NCBI RefSeq assembly: GCF_000802385.1
Contig: NZ_JTDN01000001.1
Span: 627,501 to 691,500, forward strand
DNA from: Croceibacterium mercuriale
GTDB lineage: Bacteria > Pseudomonadota > Alphaproteobacteria > Sphingomonadales > Sphingomonadaceae
DNA: 64,000 nucleotides
Direction: 5' to 3'
The notes beneath the pieces were generated by a model. That model was not told the DNA's origin. It did no database searches and saw only the letters and a program-made list of their open reading frames with translations. Positions 29,111 through 37,222 of the stretch are shown in pieces; position 1 is the stretch's first letter, and each line of letters opens with the position of its first letter. The translations under genes and the position numbers were made by a program.

Positions 29111-29115
29111 TCGAC

Positions 29116-29143
29116 TGGCCGGCAGGTCTCGACCTGCCGGCCA
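29116..29143. repeat. 12-bp perfect palindrome after the protease gene
   Basis: TGGCCGGCAGGT pairs with ACCTGCCGGCCA around CTCG, seven bases after the stop codon. It has no U-run and precedes the main terminator; it may stabilise the 3' end of the protease mRNA. Confidence 0.6.
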
Positions 29144-29163
29144 CTGCCTGCGGCGCAAACAGA

Positions 29164-29199
29164 AACGGCCGGTCCGGATCATCCCGGGCCGGCCGTTTT
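29164..29199. terminator. Bidirectional terminator between the protease gene and cfa
   Basis: A 14-bp stem with AACGGCCGG arms ends in TTTT on the plus strand and TTTCTGTTT on the minus strand. It separates the convergent protease and cfa genes. Confidence 0.88.
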
Positions 29200-29216
29200 C
29201 TGTTGCTGGTGACGGC

Positions 29217-30470
29217 TCAGCCCGCCAGCAGCGCCTGCTCCCGCTCCGCCATGTAGTCCCGCGTCAGGGGCAGGGCGTCGCGATCCAGCACGTATTGCAC
29301 CTGGTAATTGCACATGCCCCCGGTCTCGAAGGCGGTGGCGGCGCCCGCCAGGTAGAAGGTCCACATGCGGAAGAAGCGCTCGTCGAACAGCGCCTCGATC
29401 TCCGCCCGGTGTGCCAGGCACTTGCGGTACCAGGCATGCAGGGTGGGGGCGTAGTGGCGCCGCCAGACCTCCACGTCGGTGGCAATCAGCCGCACACTCT
29501 CGCTGGCGGCGAGTGTCTCGCTGAGCGCGGGAATGTAGCCGCCGGGGAAGATGTATCTGGCCGTGAAGGCATCGGTCCGGCCGGGTCCGCCCATGCGACC
29601 GATCGTGTGCAGCAGCATCGCGCCGTCCGGCGCCAGCAGCGCGGCGCAGGCGCGGAAGAAGGTGGTGAATTGCGGCTGCCCGACATGTTCGAACATCCCG
29701 ACGGAGACGATGCGGTCGAACCTCTCGCCCCGGGTGGCAAGATCGCGGTAGTCCACCAGTTCGAACCGCACACGGTCGGCCACGCCGGCCGCCGCCGCCC
29801 GTTCCTGCGCCAGGGCCAGCTGCTCGGCGCTGAGGGTGATGCCCAGCACCTGCGCACCGGTGTGCTGTGCCAGGTAGATCGCCATCCCGCCCCAGCCACA
29901 CCCGATATCGAGCACGCGCATGCCGGGCGTGATCGCCAGCTTGGCGGCGATATGCGCCAGCTTCGCCGTCTGCGCCTCGGCCAGTTCCATATCCGGGCGC
30001 GGCCAGTAGGCGCAGCTGTACTGCATGTGCGTTTCGTCCAGCATCAGGCGGTAAAGCGCGTTGCCGATGTCATAATGATGCGCCACGTTGCGGCGGGCGC
30101 TGCCCGGGCGGTTGAAGCTCTTGGCCAGATGGCGCAGGCGGACCGCCAGCTTCCGCGTAGGGGAGGGCGGGGCGAGGTCGCGGCGTTCCTCCCACCGGGT
30201 ATTGTGCCGCAGCAGGGTGACCACCTGCATGATGTCCCCCTGTTCGATGATGACGCGTCCGTCGATCCACGCTTCCGCGAAGCCCAGGCGCATGTCCAGC
30301 AGCGTGTCCCGCGCGACCCGGGCATCGGCGAAGCGCATCGCGACATCGGGGAACGCGGCGGCAGGCGTGCCGAAGGTGCGGGTGGTCCCGTCGGCAAAGG
30401 TCAGCGCAAGCGTACCCTGCCGCACGAGCCGGTCGAGCACGCGCGCCAGCAGGCGTTCAGCCGATCTCAT
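29217..30470 (-). CDS. cfa: Cyclopropane-fatty-acyl-phospholipid synthase
   Basis: This 417-residue SAM-dependent enzyme adds a methylene bridge to unsaturated acyl chains of membrane phospholipids, hardening the membrane in stress or stationary phase. Motif I VLDIGCGWGGMAIYLA lies at about 195, with HHYDIGNALYRLMLDETHMQYSCAYW before it (substrate/bicarbonate region) and GMFEHVGQPQF and IFPGGYIPAL after it. The ATG at 30470 overlaps the stop of a 13-codon reading frame with its own good Shine-Dalgarno, which may couple its translation. Length is normal for the family. Confidence 0.95.
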   Translation of the reverse strand: MRSAERLLARVLDRLVRQGTLALTFADGTTRTFGTPAAAFPDVAMRFADARVARDTLLDMRLGFAEAWIDGRVIIEQGDIMQVVTLLRHNTRWEERRDLAPPSPTRKLAVRLRHLAKSFNRPGSARRNVAHHYDIGNALYRLMLDETHMQYSCAYWPRPDMELAEAQTAKLAHIAAKLAITPGMRVLDIGCGWGGMAIYLAQHTGAQVLGITLSAEQLALAQERAAAAGVADRVRFELVDYRDLATRGERFDRIVSVGMFEHVGQPQFTTFFRACAALLAPDGAMLLHTIGRMGGPGRTDAFTARYIFPGGYIPALSETLAASESVRLIATDVEVWRRHYAPTLHAWYRKCLAHRAEIEALFDERFFRMWTFYLAGAATAFETGGMCNYQVQYVLDRDALPLTRDYMAEREQALLAG

Positions 30471-30508
30471 GCGCGGTGGCGCCGGTGTGTCGGGGCGCGG
30501 TGCGGCAT
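30467..30508 (-). promoter_or_regulatory. Possible 13-codon leader frame upstream of cfa
   Basis: AAAGGAACACCC precedes an ATG at 30508 whose frame reads MPHRAPTHRRHRA and stops in a TGA that overlaps the cfa ATG (ATGA). The leader has a better ribosome site than cfa itself, so cfa may be translated by coupling to it. The peptide is His/Arg-rich and unlikely to have a function of its own. Confidence 0.4.
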
Positions 30509-30658
30509 GGGTGTTCCTTTCGGCAGCCTGGCAGTGTGCAAGAAGGATAGACCGGGCGCTCGTCCGCGTGTCAATTGCCTGCTGTCATCGGCCCGCCCAG
30601 CTGTACTGGCCGGACTGATCGGCCTGGCGTGGCAGCGGCCGCGGGTGCGCTATCTGAG

Positions 30659-31396
30659 CTAGATCCCGGCATACCACTGATAGCCGCGATCTTCCCAGAA
30701 GCCGCCATTGCCGTCGCCGAACCCGTCCAGGCTGGCGACGGCCTGGATGCCTGTGAGGTACTTGGCATGCTTGTAGCCCAGCTGCCGTTCCAGCCGCAGC
30801 CGCAGGGGCGCGCCGTTCTTCACCGGCAGGTCGCCGCCATTCAGCCGATGGGCGATGATGGTCTGCGGGTGGAAGGCGTCCGTTAGGTCGCAGCTTTCGT
30901 AGTACGGCGCGCCATACAGCAGGTCGGCACAGCGGAAGATGACGAACCTGGCATCGGGCAGCAGGCCGGCGCGGTCGAGGATCGGGCCAAGCTGCGGGCC
31001 GGTCCACTGGCCGATCGCGCTCCAGCCCTCCACGCAATCGTGCCGGGTGATCTGCGTGCGCTGCGGCAGTGCGCGGATATCGGCCATGGAGAGCGAGAGC
31101 GGGCGTTCGACCAGCCCGCCGACGACCAGGCGCCAATCGGCAAAGCCGGCCGCCTGGTGCGCGCGATAGGCAGGCGTGGGCACATCCGTGCTGCCGTTGC
31201 CGCGGAAATCGGCGGAGATGGCAGAAGGCGGATATTCGCGCGCCAGCGGACGCGGTCCGCCGATGGCACGGTGCGCGACACGGTGCAGGCCTTCCGCCTG
31301 ATCGACCGCCCAGGCAAAGGGTGCGGTTTCCCCGATCTTCGTACAGCCGGCCGTCAGCGTGCCGAGCAGGGTCGCCAAGAGGTTACGCCTGTTCAT
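30659..31396 (-). CDS. Molybdopterin-dependent oxidoreductase (MsrP/SorA-like)
   Basis: A 245-residue sulfite-oxidase-fold protein. The N-terminus MNRRNLLATLLGTLTAGC has a twin-arginine pair and a lipobox-like LTAGC, so Tat export and lipid anchoring are likely. The Mo-coordinating Cys is in RHDCVEGWSAIGQWTG at about 120. NGAPLRLRLERQLGYKHAKYL is the family pterin-binding segment. Its frame begins inside the end of the cytochrome b gene (14-bp overlap), which should supply electrons, as MsrQ does for MsrP. The substrate could be methionine sulfoxide or another S-oxide; this is not determinable. Confidence 0.85.
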   Translation of the reverse strand: MNRRNLLATLLGTLTAGCTKIGETAPFAWAVDQAEGLHRVAHRAIGGPRPLAREYPPSAISADFRGNGSTDVPTPAYRAHQAAGFADWRLVVGGLVERPLSLSMADIRALPQRTQITRHDCVEGWSAIGQWTGPQLGPILDRAGLLPDARFVIFRCADLLYGAPYYESCDLTDAFHPQTIIAHRLNGGDLPVKNGAPLRLRLERQLGYKHAKYLTGIQAVASLDGFGDGNGGFWEDRGYQWYAGI

Positions 31397-32060
31397 CTAT
31401 CCGTCCTCCGCCGATCATGGCGCGCAGCTGCCCCCAGGGGCCGGACAGCAACACCAGCAGCACATGGCCGATCGTGAAGCCGGTGAGCGCCGCGGCGGTG
31501 ATGAAGTGGATGGAGCGCGCGCTCTGCCGCCCGCCCAGCGCCTGTCCCAGCCACCCCCATGCAGCATCCGCGCCCGGGCTGAGCGCCATGCCGGTGAGGA
31601 TCATCAGCGGCAGCAGGATGAAGATGACGACACCGTAGCTCAGCTTCTGGAGGAAGTTGTACTTCGCCCCGTGCGCCGCAAAGCGCAGGCGGAGGTGCGC
31701 GGCGATATCGGCAAGAATGGCACCCACCCGCCACTCGCGCCGGCGCGTTACCAGATCGCGCGCAAAATGCCGGTTGCGCAGGGAGGCCAGCATGTAGGCA
31801 AGCAGCGACAGGGCGAACACCCAGGCAAACAGCACATGCCAGTCCCGCGCGATCGCCAGGCTGTAGCGGTCCGGGATGGTCATCCAGTGCGGAAAGCGCG
31901 GCAGCGCGGCCCATGCGTGTGCGGGCTGGAATCCGGAGTCGCCCCAGTATAGCCATGGGTGCGCATTCGAGATGTTCAGCCCGCTCATCAGCAATACCAG
32001 CAGGCACAGCGCATTCAGCCAGTGCCACAGCCGCGTGGCGAAGGTGTGGCGCTGTTTCAT
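31383..32060 (-). CDS. Cytochrome b561-type membrane subunit
   Basis: A 225-residue di-haem membrane protein of the cytochrome b/b6 (b561) type with four to five helices (for example WLNALCLLVLLMSGLNI, WHVLFAWVFALSLLAYML, GVVIFILLPLMILTG and the final FITAAALTGFTIGHVLL). Conserved His residues in RLWHWLN, DWHVLFAW, SIHFITAA and GHVLL are the probable haem ligands. The ATG at 32060 overlaps the SDR stop (ATGA). It should pass quinol electrons to the periplasmic molybdenum enzyme encoded just downstream. The start was chosen for the family N-terminus MKQRHTFATRLWHW. Confidence 0.87.
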   Translation of the reverse strand: MKQRHTFATRLWHWLNALCLLVLLMSGLNISNAHPWLYWGDSGFQPAHAWAALPRFPHWMTIPDRYSLAIARDWHVLFAWVFALSLLAYMLASLRNRHFARDLVTRRREWRVGAILADIAAHLRLRFAAHGAKYNFLQKLSYGVVIFILLPLMILTGMALSPGADAAWGWLGQALGGRQSARSIHFITAAALTGFTIGHVLLVLLSGPWGQLRAMIGGGRIDEQA

Positions 32061-32842
32061 ATGTCGGCCTGCCTGTCCTGCCCCAGAAAGATGACGTCGC
32101 GCGGCTGGCGCAGCAGATGTTGGCCGCAATCGACGAACAGCGTCTGCCCGCCCACCAGCGGCCCGGTGGCAAGGAACAGCGCCGCGTCGGCCATGTCCGG
32201 CAGAGAGACGCGGCGTCGCAGGAGGTTGAGCCGATGCGTCCGGTCGGCCTCCGCCTCGCTCTGGTCCAGGCTGGCCAGGATTGCGCCCGGGGCAAGCGCG
32301 AAGATCCGGTCCTGTGCTCGGCCAGCCTGGTCCTGCGCCATCTGTTGTCCGGCCACGGCGCCGGCCAGCGCGTGCTTGGCCATGGTATAATGGGGAAAGT
32401 CCGGATTGGGGTGCGCGACCTTCTGGTCGGTCAGGTGGATCACCCGCCGCCCGCCGGCGAGCGGAGGCAGGCGCAGGAATGCATCGGCCAGCGTCCATGG
32501 CGCCAGCGCATTGAGGCGGAAGGTGCCCATGGCATCCGCCGCATTCGGTGCCGGGCCAAACCGTGCGGCATTGTTCACCAGCACGCGCCAGTCCGGCAGA
32601 CGCGCGGCCAGGCGTTGCACCAGCGCAGGGGCGGCATCGATGTCGGCAAGATCGGCCATCATGACCTCCGCGCTGGGAAGTTCGTCAGCCAGCGCCTGTG
32701 CGTCGATGTCCGGACGGCGGGCATGGATCACAACATGCCAGCCGGCATCGGCGAAGCAACGGGCGATGGCAGCCCCGATACGGCGTGCGGCACCGGTCAC
32801 CAACACGGCTGGTCGTTCAGGGCGGGGCGGGGCGGCGATCAT
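32057..32842 (-). CDS. Short-chain dehydrogenase, pteridine-reductase-like
   Basis: A 261-residue Rossmann-fold SDR. Visible motifs are the cofactor loop VTGAARRIGAAIAR, NNAARFG, and catalytic Y-T-M-A-K in HYTMAKHAL. The TGAxRRIG loop with a following basic HARRPD segment resembles FolM/pteridine reductases and suggests NADPH use. It is the first gene of an operon with cytochrome b and molybdopterin genes (overlaps of 4 and 14 bp). A role in pterin or cofactor supply for the molybdenum enzyme is possible but only inferred. A FNR-type box lies 79 bp upstream. Confidence 0.8.
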   Translation of the reverse strand: MIAAPPRPERPAVLVTGAARRIGAAIARCFADAGWHVVIHARRPDIDAQALADELPSAEVMMADLADIDAAPALVQRLAARLPDWRVLVNNAARFGPAPNAADAMGTFRLNALAPWTLADAFLRLPPLAGGRRVIHLTDQKVAHPNPDFPHYTMAKHALAGAVAGQQMAQDQAGRAQDRIFALAPGAILASLDQSEAEADRTHRLNLLRRRVSLPDMADAALFLATGPLVGGQTLFVDCGQHLLRQPRDVIFLGQDRQADI

Positions 32843-32920
32843 GGGCTTGGTTGGAGCATATAAGCCGACGCAGGTGAACCGGTGATTGCGCCAACGCGTT
32901 GTCCAGCGATCCCATGGAAC

Positions 32921-32934
32921 TTGATCCAAATCAA
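32921..32934. promoter_or_regulatory. FNR/FixK-type box
   Basis: TTGATCCAAATCAA is a perfect TTGAT-N4-ATCAA palindrome. It sits in the 230-bp divergent region between the SDR-cytochrome-molybdenum operon and the glycosyltransferase-Crp/Fnr pair and could control either or both in response to oxygen or another signal sensed by a Crp/Fnr protein. Confidence 0.75.
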
Positions 32935-33072
32935 TTTATATCAACCCGGGAACGCGGTGCCTGTATCACAGGTTAACAAGCATGTGGTTGTTTCCGGTAA
33001 GGTGGCCCGTGCCGTGTGCATGGCACCGCCGATGAGGGGCGGCCGTGAGGGGTTGGAGACAATGATCAGGCC

Positions 33073-34104
33073 ATGACTATTTCCGTCTGTATCGCTTGGG
33101 CAATGCCGTTCGACATGGATGGTGACGCGTATGCGGCGCAGGAAAGCCGCGCCGCCCAGGCGCTTGAACAGACCCTGCTGTCGCTGCGCCTTTCCGCGCG
33201 CCCCCCGCGCGAGGTGATCGTAGCCGTCACTGGCGAGGCTCGGCTTCGCCTCCCGCAGGCCAGTTTTCCGATCCGGCAATTGCGTCTGCCCGAAGGCACC
33301 GGACCGATGGTTGTCCGCAATACGCTGACGCACGAGGCCCAGGGTGAATTGCTGGTATTCCTGGACCCGCAATGCATGGCCACGACCACGATGATGGACG
33401 ATTACGCCGCCGCCGCCCAGCGGCAGCGCGGCATCATGGCCGGCGGGATCGGCTTCCTGCCGCCGGCAGCGCAGCAGCCTGAGAAGCGCGGCCCGCACCT
33501 GCCGATGGTTCCCGATCTGGTGGCACTGGCGGACGATGCGCAGACGCATCCCGATCGGCCGGTGCCGTCAGCCGGCCTGGTGCCGGCTGACGGAACTGCG
33601 ACGGGCCTGTGGGGCGCGAACTGGGCGATCCGGGTGGCTGACCTGCAGGCTTTGGGCGGGTTCGACGAAGCCTACCGGACGCTTTCGGTCGGCGAGGCGG
33701 ACCTGGCGCGGCGTGCGGCCGCTCGCGGGATGCCCCCGCGCTGGATCGAAGGTGCCGTCGCACTGCATCAATATCGCGCCCGTCCGCTGCCGCCGCTGGA
33801 GCAGCTGGACGCTTTGCTGGCCGACGCGGCGCAGTTCCATGTCACCTGGAACCAGCCGGCGCCGGAGCGTTGGCTGCGGGCATTTGCACTGATGGGCCTG
33901 ATCGCGCCATGCCGCCGCGGGGATGGATCGTCCGGGGCCTGGCGCAAGCTGCGTGAGCCGACCGACGCCGATCACGAAATGACCAATCCGCCGGAAGGCC
34001 AGGTGTGGCCGGGCAGCAATCATCTGGTCGACTGGCTGGAGGATCGCGCAGTGGTCCGGCTCGATAGCAGGGGCGGGCGCCCCGGAGCCGGGAGCGCGGC
34101 GTGA
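33073..34104 (+). CDS. Glycosyltransferase family 2-like protein
   Basis: The 343-residue cytosolic protein has a degenerate GT-A fold: the N-terminal strand TISVCIAWAM, an SRAAQALEQTLLSLRLSARPPREVIV segment, LLVFLDPQC in place of a classical DxD, and WGANWAIRVADLQALGGFDEAY, the acceptor-side block of galactosyltransferase-like GT2 enzymes. Donor and acceptor cannot be told. GGAG precedes the ATG. Its stop overlaps the start of the Crp/Fnr-family gene, so both are cotranscribed from the region holding the FNR box. Confidence 0.7.
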   Translation: MTISVCIAWAMPFDMDGDAYAAQESRAAQALEQTLLSLRLSARPPREVIVAVTGEARLRLPQASFPIRQLRLPEGTGPMVVRNTLTHEAQGELLVFLDPQCMATTTMMDDYAAAAQRQRGIMAGGIGFLPPAAQQPEKRGPHLPMVPDLVALADDAQTHPDRPVPSAGLVPADGTATGLWGANWAIRVADLQALGGFDEAYRTLSVGEADLARRAAARGMPPRWIEGAVALHQYRARPLPPLEQLDALLADAAQFHVTWNQPAPERWLRAFALMGLIAPCRRGDGSSGAWRKLREPTDADHEMTNPPEGQVWPGSNHLVDWLEDRAVVRLDSRGGRPGAGSAA

Positions 34105-34937
34105 AGGGAGAGCTTACCGACGGATTGTCGACGGGTGCTGTCGTCTTCGGGACCGATGAGAGCATTGCCGATGAACTGGCTGCCTTTCCGCTGACCGGAC
34201 GATTCCTGATGGGCCGCCTGCGACATTCCATCAGCGCAAGGGAACGGCAGCTGCTGGAAGAGCTGGTTGTCGAGACCAGGTCCGTCGAAGCCGGCGCCAT
34301 CATGCTGCACCGCGGCCAGCTGGTCGATCACAGCACGATCCTGATCGATGGCTACATGATGCGCACCGGGCAAGAGGGCTCCCGCCGTTTCATCCTGGGC
34401 CTGCAGGTCCCGGGAGACTTCGTCGATCTGCATGGCTTCGCGCTGAAGCGGCTGGATCACGATCTCGTGGCCGCCGGTCCCGCGCGGGTCGGGATCGTGC
34501 CGCACGAGCGGTTGGAAGAGGTCATGCAGAAGGAGCCGCATCTGGCGCGCATCCTGTGGTTCGCGACGCTGCTTGATGCTGCAATCCATCGCGAGTGGAT
34601 CATGAAGCTGGAGCAGCTGACCGCCGCCCGGCGGGTGGCGCATGTCTTTGCCGAATTGTGGCAGCGGCTGGACCATGTGGGTCTGGGCCGGAATGACAGC
34701 GTGCGGACACCGCTGATCCAGGCTGATCTGGCCGACATGTGCGGCACCACCGCCATTCACATGAACCGGGCACTGGCGCAGCTGCGCAAGGAAGGGATCG
34801 GCGAATTGCGCCGGGGCACGCTCTATGTCTCGGACCGGCGCCGACTGGAGGAGTACGGCATGTTCGACTCCAGCTACCTGTATGGCAGGGGTGGCCTTGC
34901 GCCGGGGACGGCGCTGGACCCCAAAGGCCCGGCCTGA
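34101..34937 (+). CDS. Crp/Fnr family transcriptional regulator
   Basis: A 278-residue regulator with an N-terminal cyclic-nucleotide-binding-like fold (about 35-160, LHRGQLVDHSTILIDGYMMRTGQ, VPGDFVDLHGF) and a C-terminal winged helix with LIQADLADMCGTTAIHMNRALAQLRKEGI at about 205-233. The N-terminal cysteine cluster of oxygen-sensing Fnr is absent, so it is not a 4Fe-4S sensor. GTG at 34101 overlaps the previous stop. The box at 32921 is of the kind this family binds, so local or autoregulation is a reasonable inference. Confidence 0.85.
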   Translation: MKGELTDGLSTGAVVFGTDESIADELAAFPLTGRFLMGRLRHSISARERQLLEELVVETRSVEAGAIMLHRGQLVDHSTILIDGYMMRTGQEGSRRFILGLQVPGDFVDLHGFALKRLDHDLVAAGPARVGIVPHERLEEVMQKEPHLARILWFATLLDAAIHREWIMKLEQLTAARRVAHVFAELWQRLDHVGLGRNDSVRTPLIQADLADMCGTTAIHMNRALAQLRKEGIGELRRGTLYVSDRRRLEEYGMFDSSYLYGRGGLAPGTALDPKGPA

Positions 34938-34952
34938 TCGTTCAAGGCCGGA

Positions 34953-36269
34953 TCAGGCGGGAGCGGCGGCCAGACGCTCCGCCCGGTGCAGCAGGGCACC
35001 CAACCACGCCGAGATGACGGACATCCCGGCGCTCAGCAGCAATTGCTCGACCAGCGGGATGCCCAGCGCCGAGAGGCCGCCGGCGATCAGCGACCCGACC
35101 ACCATCGCGCCGGAATTGACAATGTTGTTCGCCGCCACCGTGCGGGCCGCCTGCGAGGGATCGCACTTGGTGGTCAGGAAGGCGTAGAGCGGGACCACGA
35201 ACATGCCACCGGCAATGGCGATCAGCAGCAGCGTGCCGAGCACCAGCGGCGCGAGTGGCTGTGCCAGGAAGCCGGGCACATCCAGCAGGCCGGTCGGTGT
35301 CGCTTGCCGTTCCCAGGCACGGCACACGAAATAGAACACCGCGACGAACCCGCCCATGAACAGCACCGAGACCGGCGCATGGCGGGCCGACACCTCGCCC
35401 TTCAGCAGCGTGTTGATCGCGACCGATCCAATTGCCACCCCGACGGAGAAGATCACCAGAAACAGGCTGGCGACCTCCTTGCTGGCGTTCAGCACGTTCT
35501 TGGCCAGGGGCGGAAACTGGATGAACAGGACCGCGCCGATCGTCCAGAAGAAGCTGATCGCCAGGATGGCGTAGAACACCTCCCGCTGGGCGGTGGTGTT
35601 GCGGATCAGGGTAATGGACGACCGCAAGACATTGAGGTCCAGCTTGCCGTGCTTCTCGAACGGGGGCGCAGGGGGCACCTGCAGGCTGGTGACATAGCCG
35701 ATCAGCGCCGCCACGATCACCACCAGCGCAGCCCAGCGGACGGAGATGTAGCCCGCCAGGATGGTGCCGGCCAGGATGGCGACGTAGGTGCCAGCCTCCA
35801 CCAGCCCGGTGCCGGCCAGAACCTCTTCCCGTTTCAGGTGCTGGGGCAGGATGGCGTATTTGATCGGGCCGAAGAAGGTGGAATGGACGCCCATGGCGAA
35901 CAGCGCCGCCAGCAGCAGGGGCATGGCGAAGTCGCTGTCGCGCCCGCTCTGCCACGCCAGGTACAGCCCGGCGGCGCCCACCACCATGATGCCGATCTCC
36001 GCCGCCTTGACCCGGCGGATGATCGCCGCCTTGTCCGTCAGGTCCGCCAGCTGCCCCGCGAGCGCCGAGAGCAGGAAGAAGGGCAGGATGAACACGCCCG
36101 AGGCGATGGCGCTGAACTGCGCTTCCTCCGCCTGCGAATCGTAGAAGGTGTAGACCACGAACAGCACCATGGCGTTCTTGAACAGGTTGTCGTTGAACGC
36201 GTTCAGCAGCTGCGTGGCGAACAGCGGCAGAAAGCGCCGCTTGCGCAGCAGGTGAAGGGAGGTGAGCAT
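34953..36269 (-). CDS. MFS transporter, LplT-like
   Basis: The 438-residue protein has twelve hydrophobic segments and begins MLTSLHLLRKRRFLPLF followed by LNAFNDNLFKNAMVLFVVY, the N-terminal helix signature of LplT/lysophospholipid transporters. HSTFFGPIKYAILPQHL between helices 4 and 5 is also family-typical. In E. coli LplT imports lysophospholipids for reacylation by Aas; no aas domain is present here. The ATG at 36269 is chosen over a longer frame because it matches the family start and AGGA is present. It diverges from pgsA. Confidence 0.85.
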   Translation of the reverse strand: MLTSLHLLRKRRFLPLFATQLLNAFNDNLFKNAMVLFVVYTFYDSQAEEAQFSAIASGVFILPFFLLSALAGQLADLTDKAAIIRRVKAAEIGIMVVGAAGLYLAWQSGRDSDFAMPLLLAALFAMGVHSTFFGPIKYAILPQHLKREEVLAGTGLVEAGTYVAILAGTILAGYISVRWAALVVIVAALIGYVTSLQVPPAPPFEKHGKLDLNVLRSSITLIRNTTAQREVFYAILAISFFWTIGAVLFIQFPPLAKNVLNASKEVASLFLVIFSVGVAIGSVAINTLLKGEVSARHAPVSVLFMGGFVAVFYFVCRAWERQATPTGLLDVPGFLAQPLAPLVLGTLLLIAIAGGMFVVPLYAFLTTKCDPSQAARTVAANNIVNSGAMVVGSLIAGGLSALGIPLVEQLLLSAGMSVISAWLGALLHRAERLAAAPA

Positions 36270-36357
36270 GGCAGCAGCGTTCCTAGCCACGTGACCGGCA
36301 AGAACAAGCCGCATGCGACGCTTTTTGTCGGAGCCCGGACGCGCTAGGGCAGGCACA

Positions 36358-36924
36358 ATGCTTACGCTGCCCAACCTCCTCAGCCTGTCGCGCATCGTCG
36401 CGGTCCCCCTGCTCGCCGCCTTGCTGTGGTGGCCCGCCTGGCACGCGGGCTATGCCCTGGCTTTCGCGCTGTACTGCCTGATGGGCATTACCGACTATTT
36501 CGACGGGCTGCTGGCCCGCTCCAGCGGGGCGGTCAGCCGGCTGGGCATCTTCCTGGACCCGATCGCCGACAAGATCATGGTGGCCGCCGTCATCCTGGTG
36601 CTGACGGCGAAGGGGCAGCTGACTGGGCCCTATGTCGGGGACCTGCATGCAGTTGCGGGGCTGATCATCCTGATTCGCGAGATCGCGGTGTCTGGCCTGC
36701 GCGAATTTCTGGGCGGGCTGCAGGTGAGCGTGCCGGTCAGCAAGCTGGCCAAATGGAAGACCACGCTGCAGCTGATCGCGCTGGGTGCGCTGATCCTGGC
36801 CGGCGCGCTGCCGGCGGAAGCATGGATCCGGCTGTGCGGCCTGGTGAGCCTGTGGGGCGCCGCGATCCTGACGCTGGTGACCGGGTGGGATTACCTGCGC
36901 GTCGGCCTCAAGCACATGGACTGA
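36358..36924 (+). CDS. pgsA: CDP-diacylglycerol--glycerol-3-phosphate phosphatidyltransferase
   Basis: PgsA makes phosphatidylglycerophosphate, the committed step to phosphatidylglycerol and cardiolipin. The 188-residue membrane protein starts MLTLPNLLSLSRI and holds the CDP-alcohol phosphotransferase motif spread over DYFDGLLAR, GIFLDPIADK (D-G-x2-A-R-x8-G-x3-D-x3-D) near residue 45. The ATG at 36358 fits the family N-terminus. It is divergent from the LplT-like transporter, which is also linked to phospholipid traffic. Confidence 0.96.
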   Translation: MLTLPNLLSLSRIVAVPLLAALLWWPAWHAGYALAFALYCLMGITDYFDGLLARSSGAVSRLGIFLDPIADKIMVAAVILVLTAKGQLTGPYVGDLHAVAGLIILIREIAVSGLREFLGGLQVSVPVSKLAKWKTTLQLIALGALILAGALPAEAWIRLCGLVSLWGAAILTLVTGWDYLRVGLKHMD

Positions 36925-37222
36925 CATTATCGGAGCCGGCGATGCCGTTGCCGGTCGGCGCAGGCTGGCCGGCTTCTGCGTGGGCGATCAATTGCAATCG
37001 GGATGACTTTGTACGCTTACCGACGCAATCTGTCCTGAAAGTGGACGTGCCTGATTGAGGGATGGAACTTACCTCGGAAGCGGGCATTAACCTGCCGCAC
37101 AACAAAGGGTCTAAGGAAGTCCCAAGTGCCCGCCGCCGGCCGAAGTTGCGCTTGCTCGATTTAAGAATATCGAAGCAATGGGCGAAAACTTGCTGGCAGC
37201 TGGTTTAGTCTCAGGAGATTGT

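Noticed and set aside
26117-29182. 1021-codon minus-strand open frame opposite the protease
   Set aside because: An antisense artefact of repetitive RTX codons, no recognisable motifs.
37064-37088. GGAAC-N16-CATT before the first RTX-like gene
   Set aside because: The -10 half differs from CGTT at the second base, so an EcfG promoter is not supported.
36908-37105. 65-codon minus-strand frame between pgsA and the RTX gene
   Set aside because: No ribosome site, no similarity and it overlaps the end of pgsA; the 298-bp gap otherwise shows no gene.
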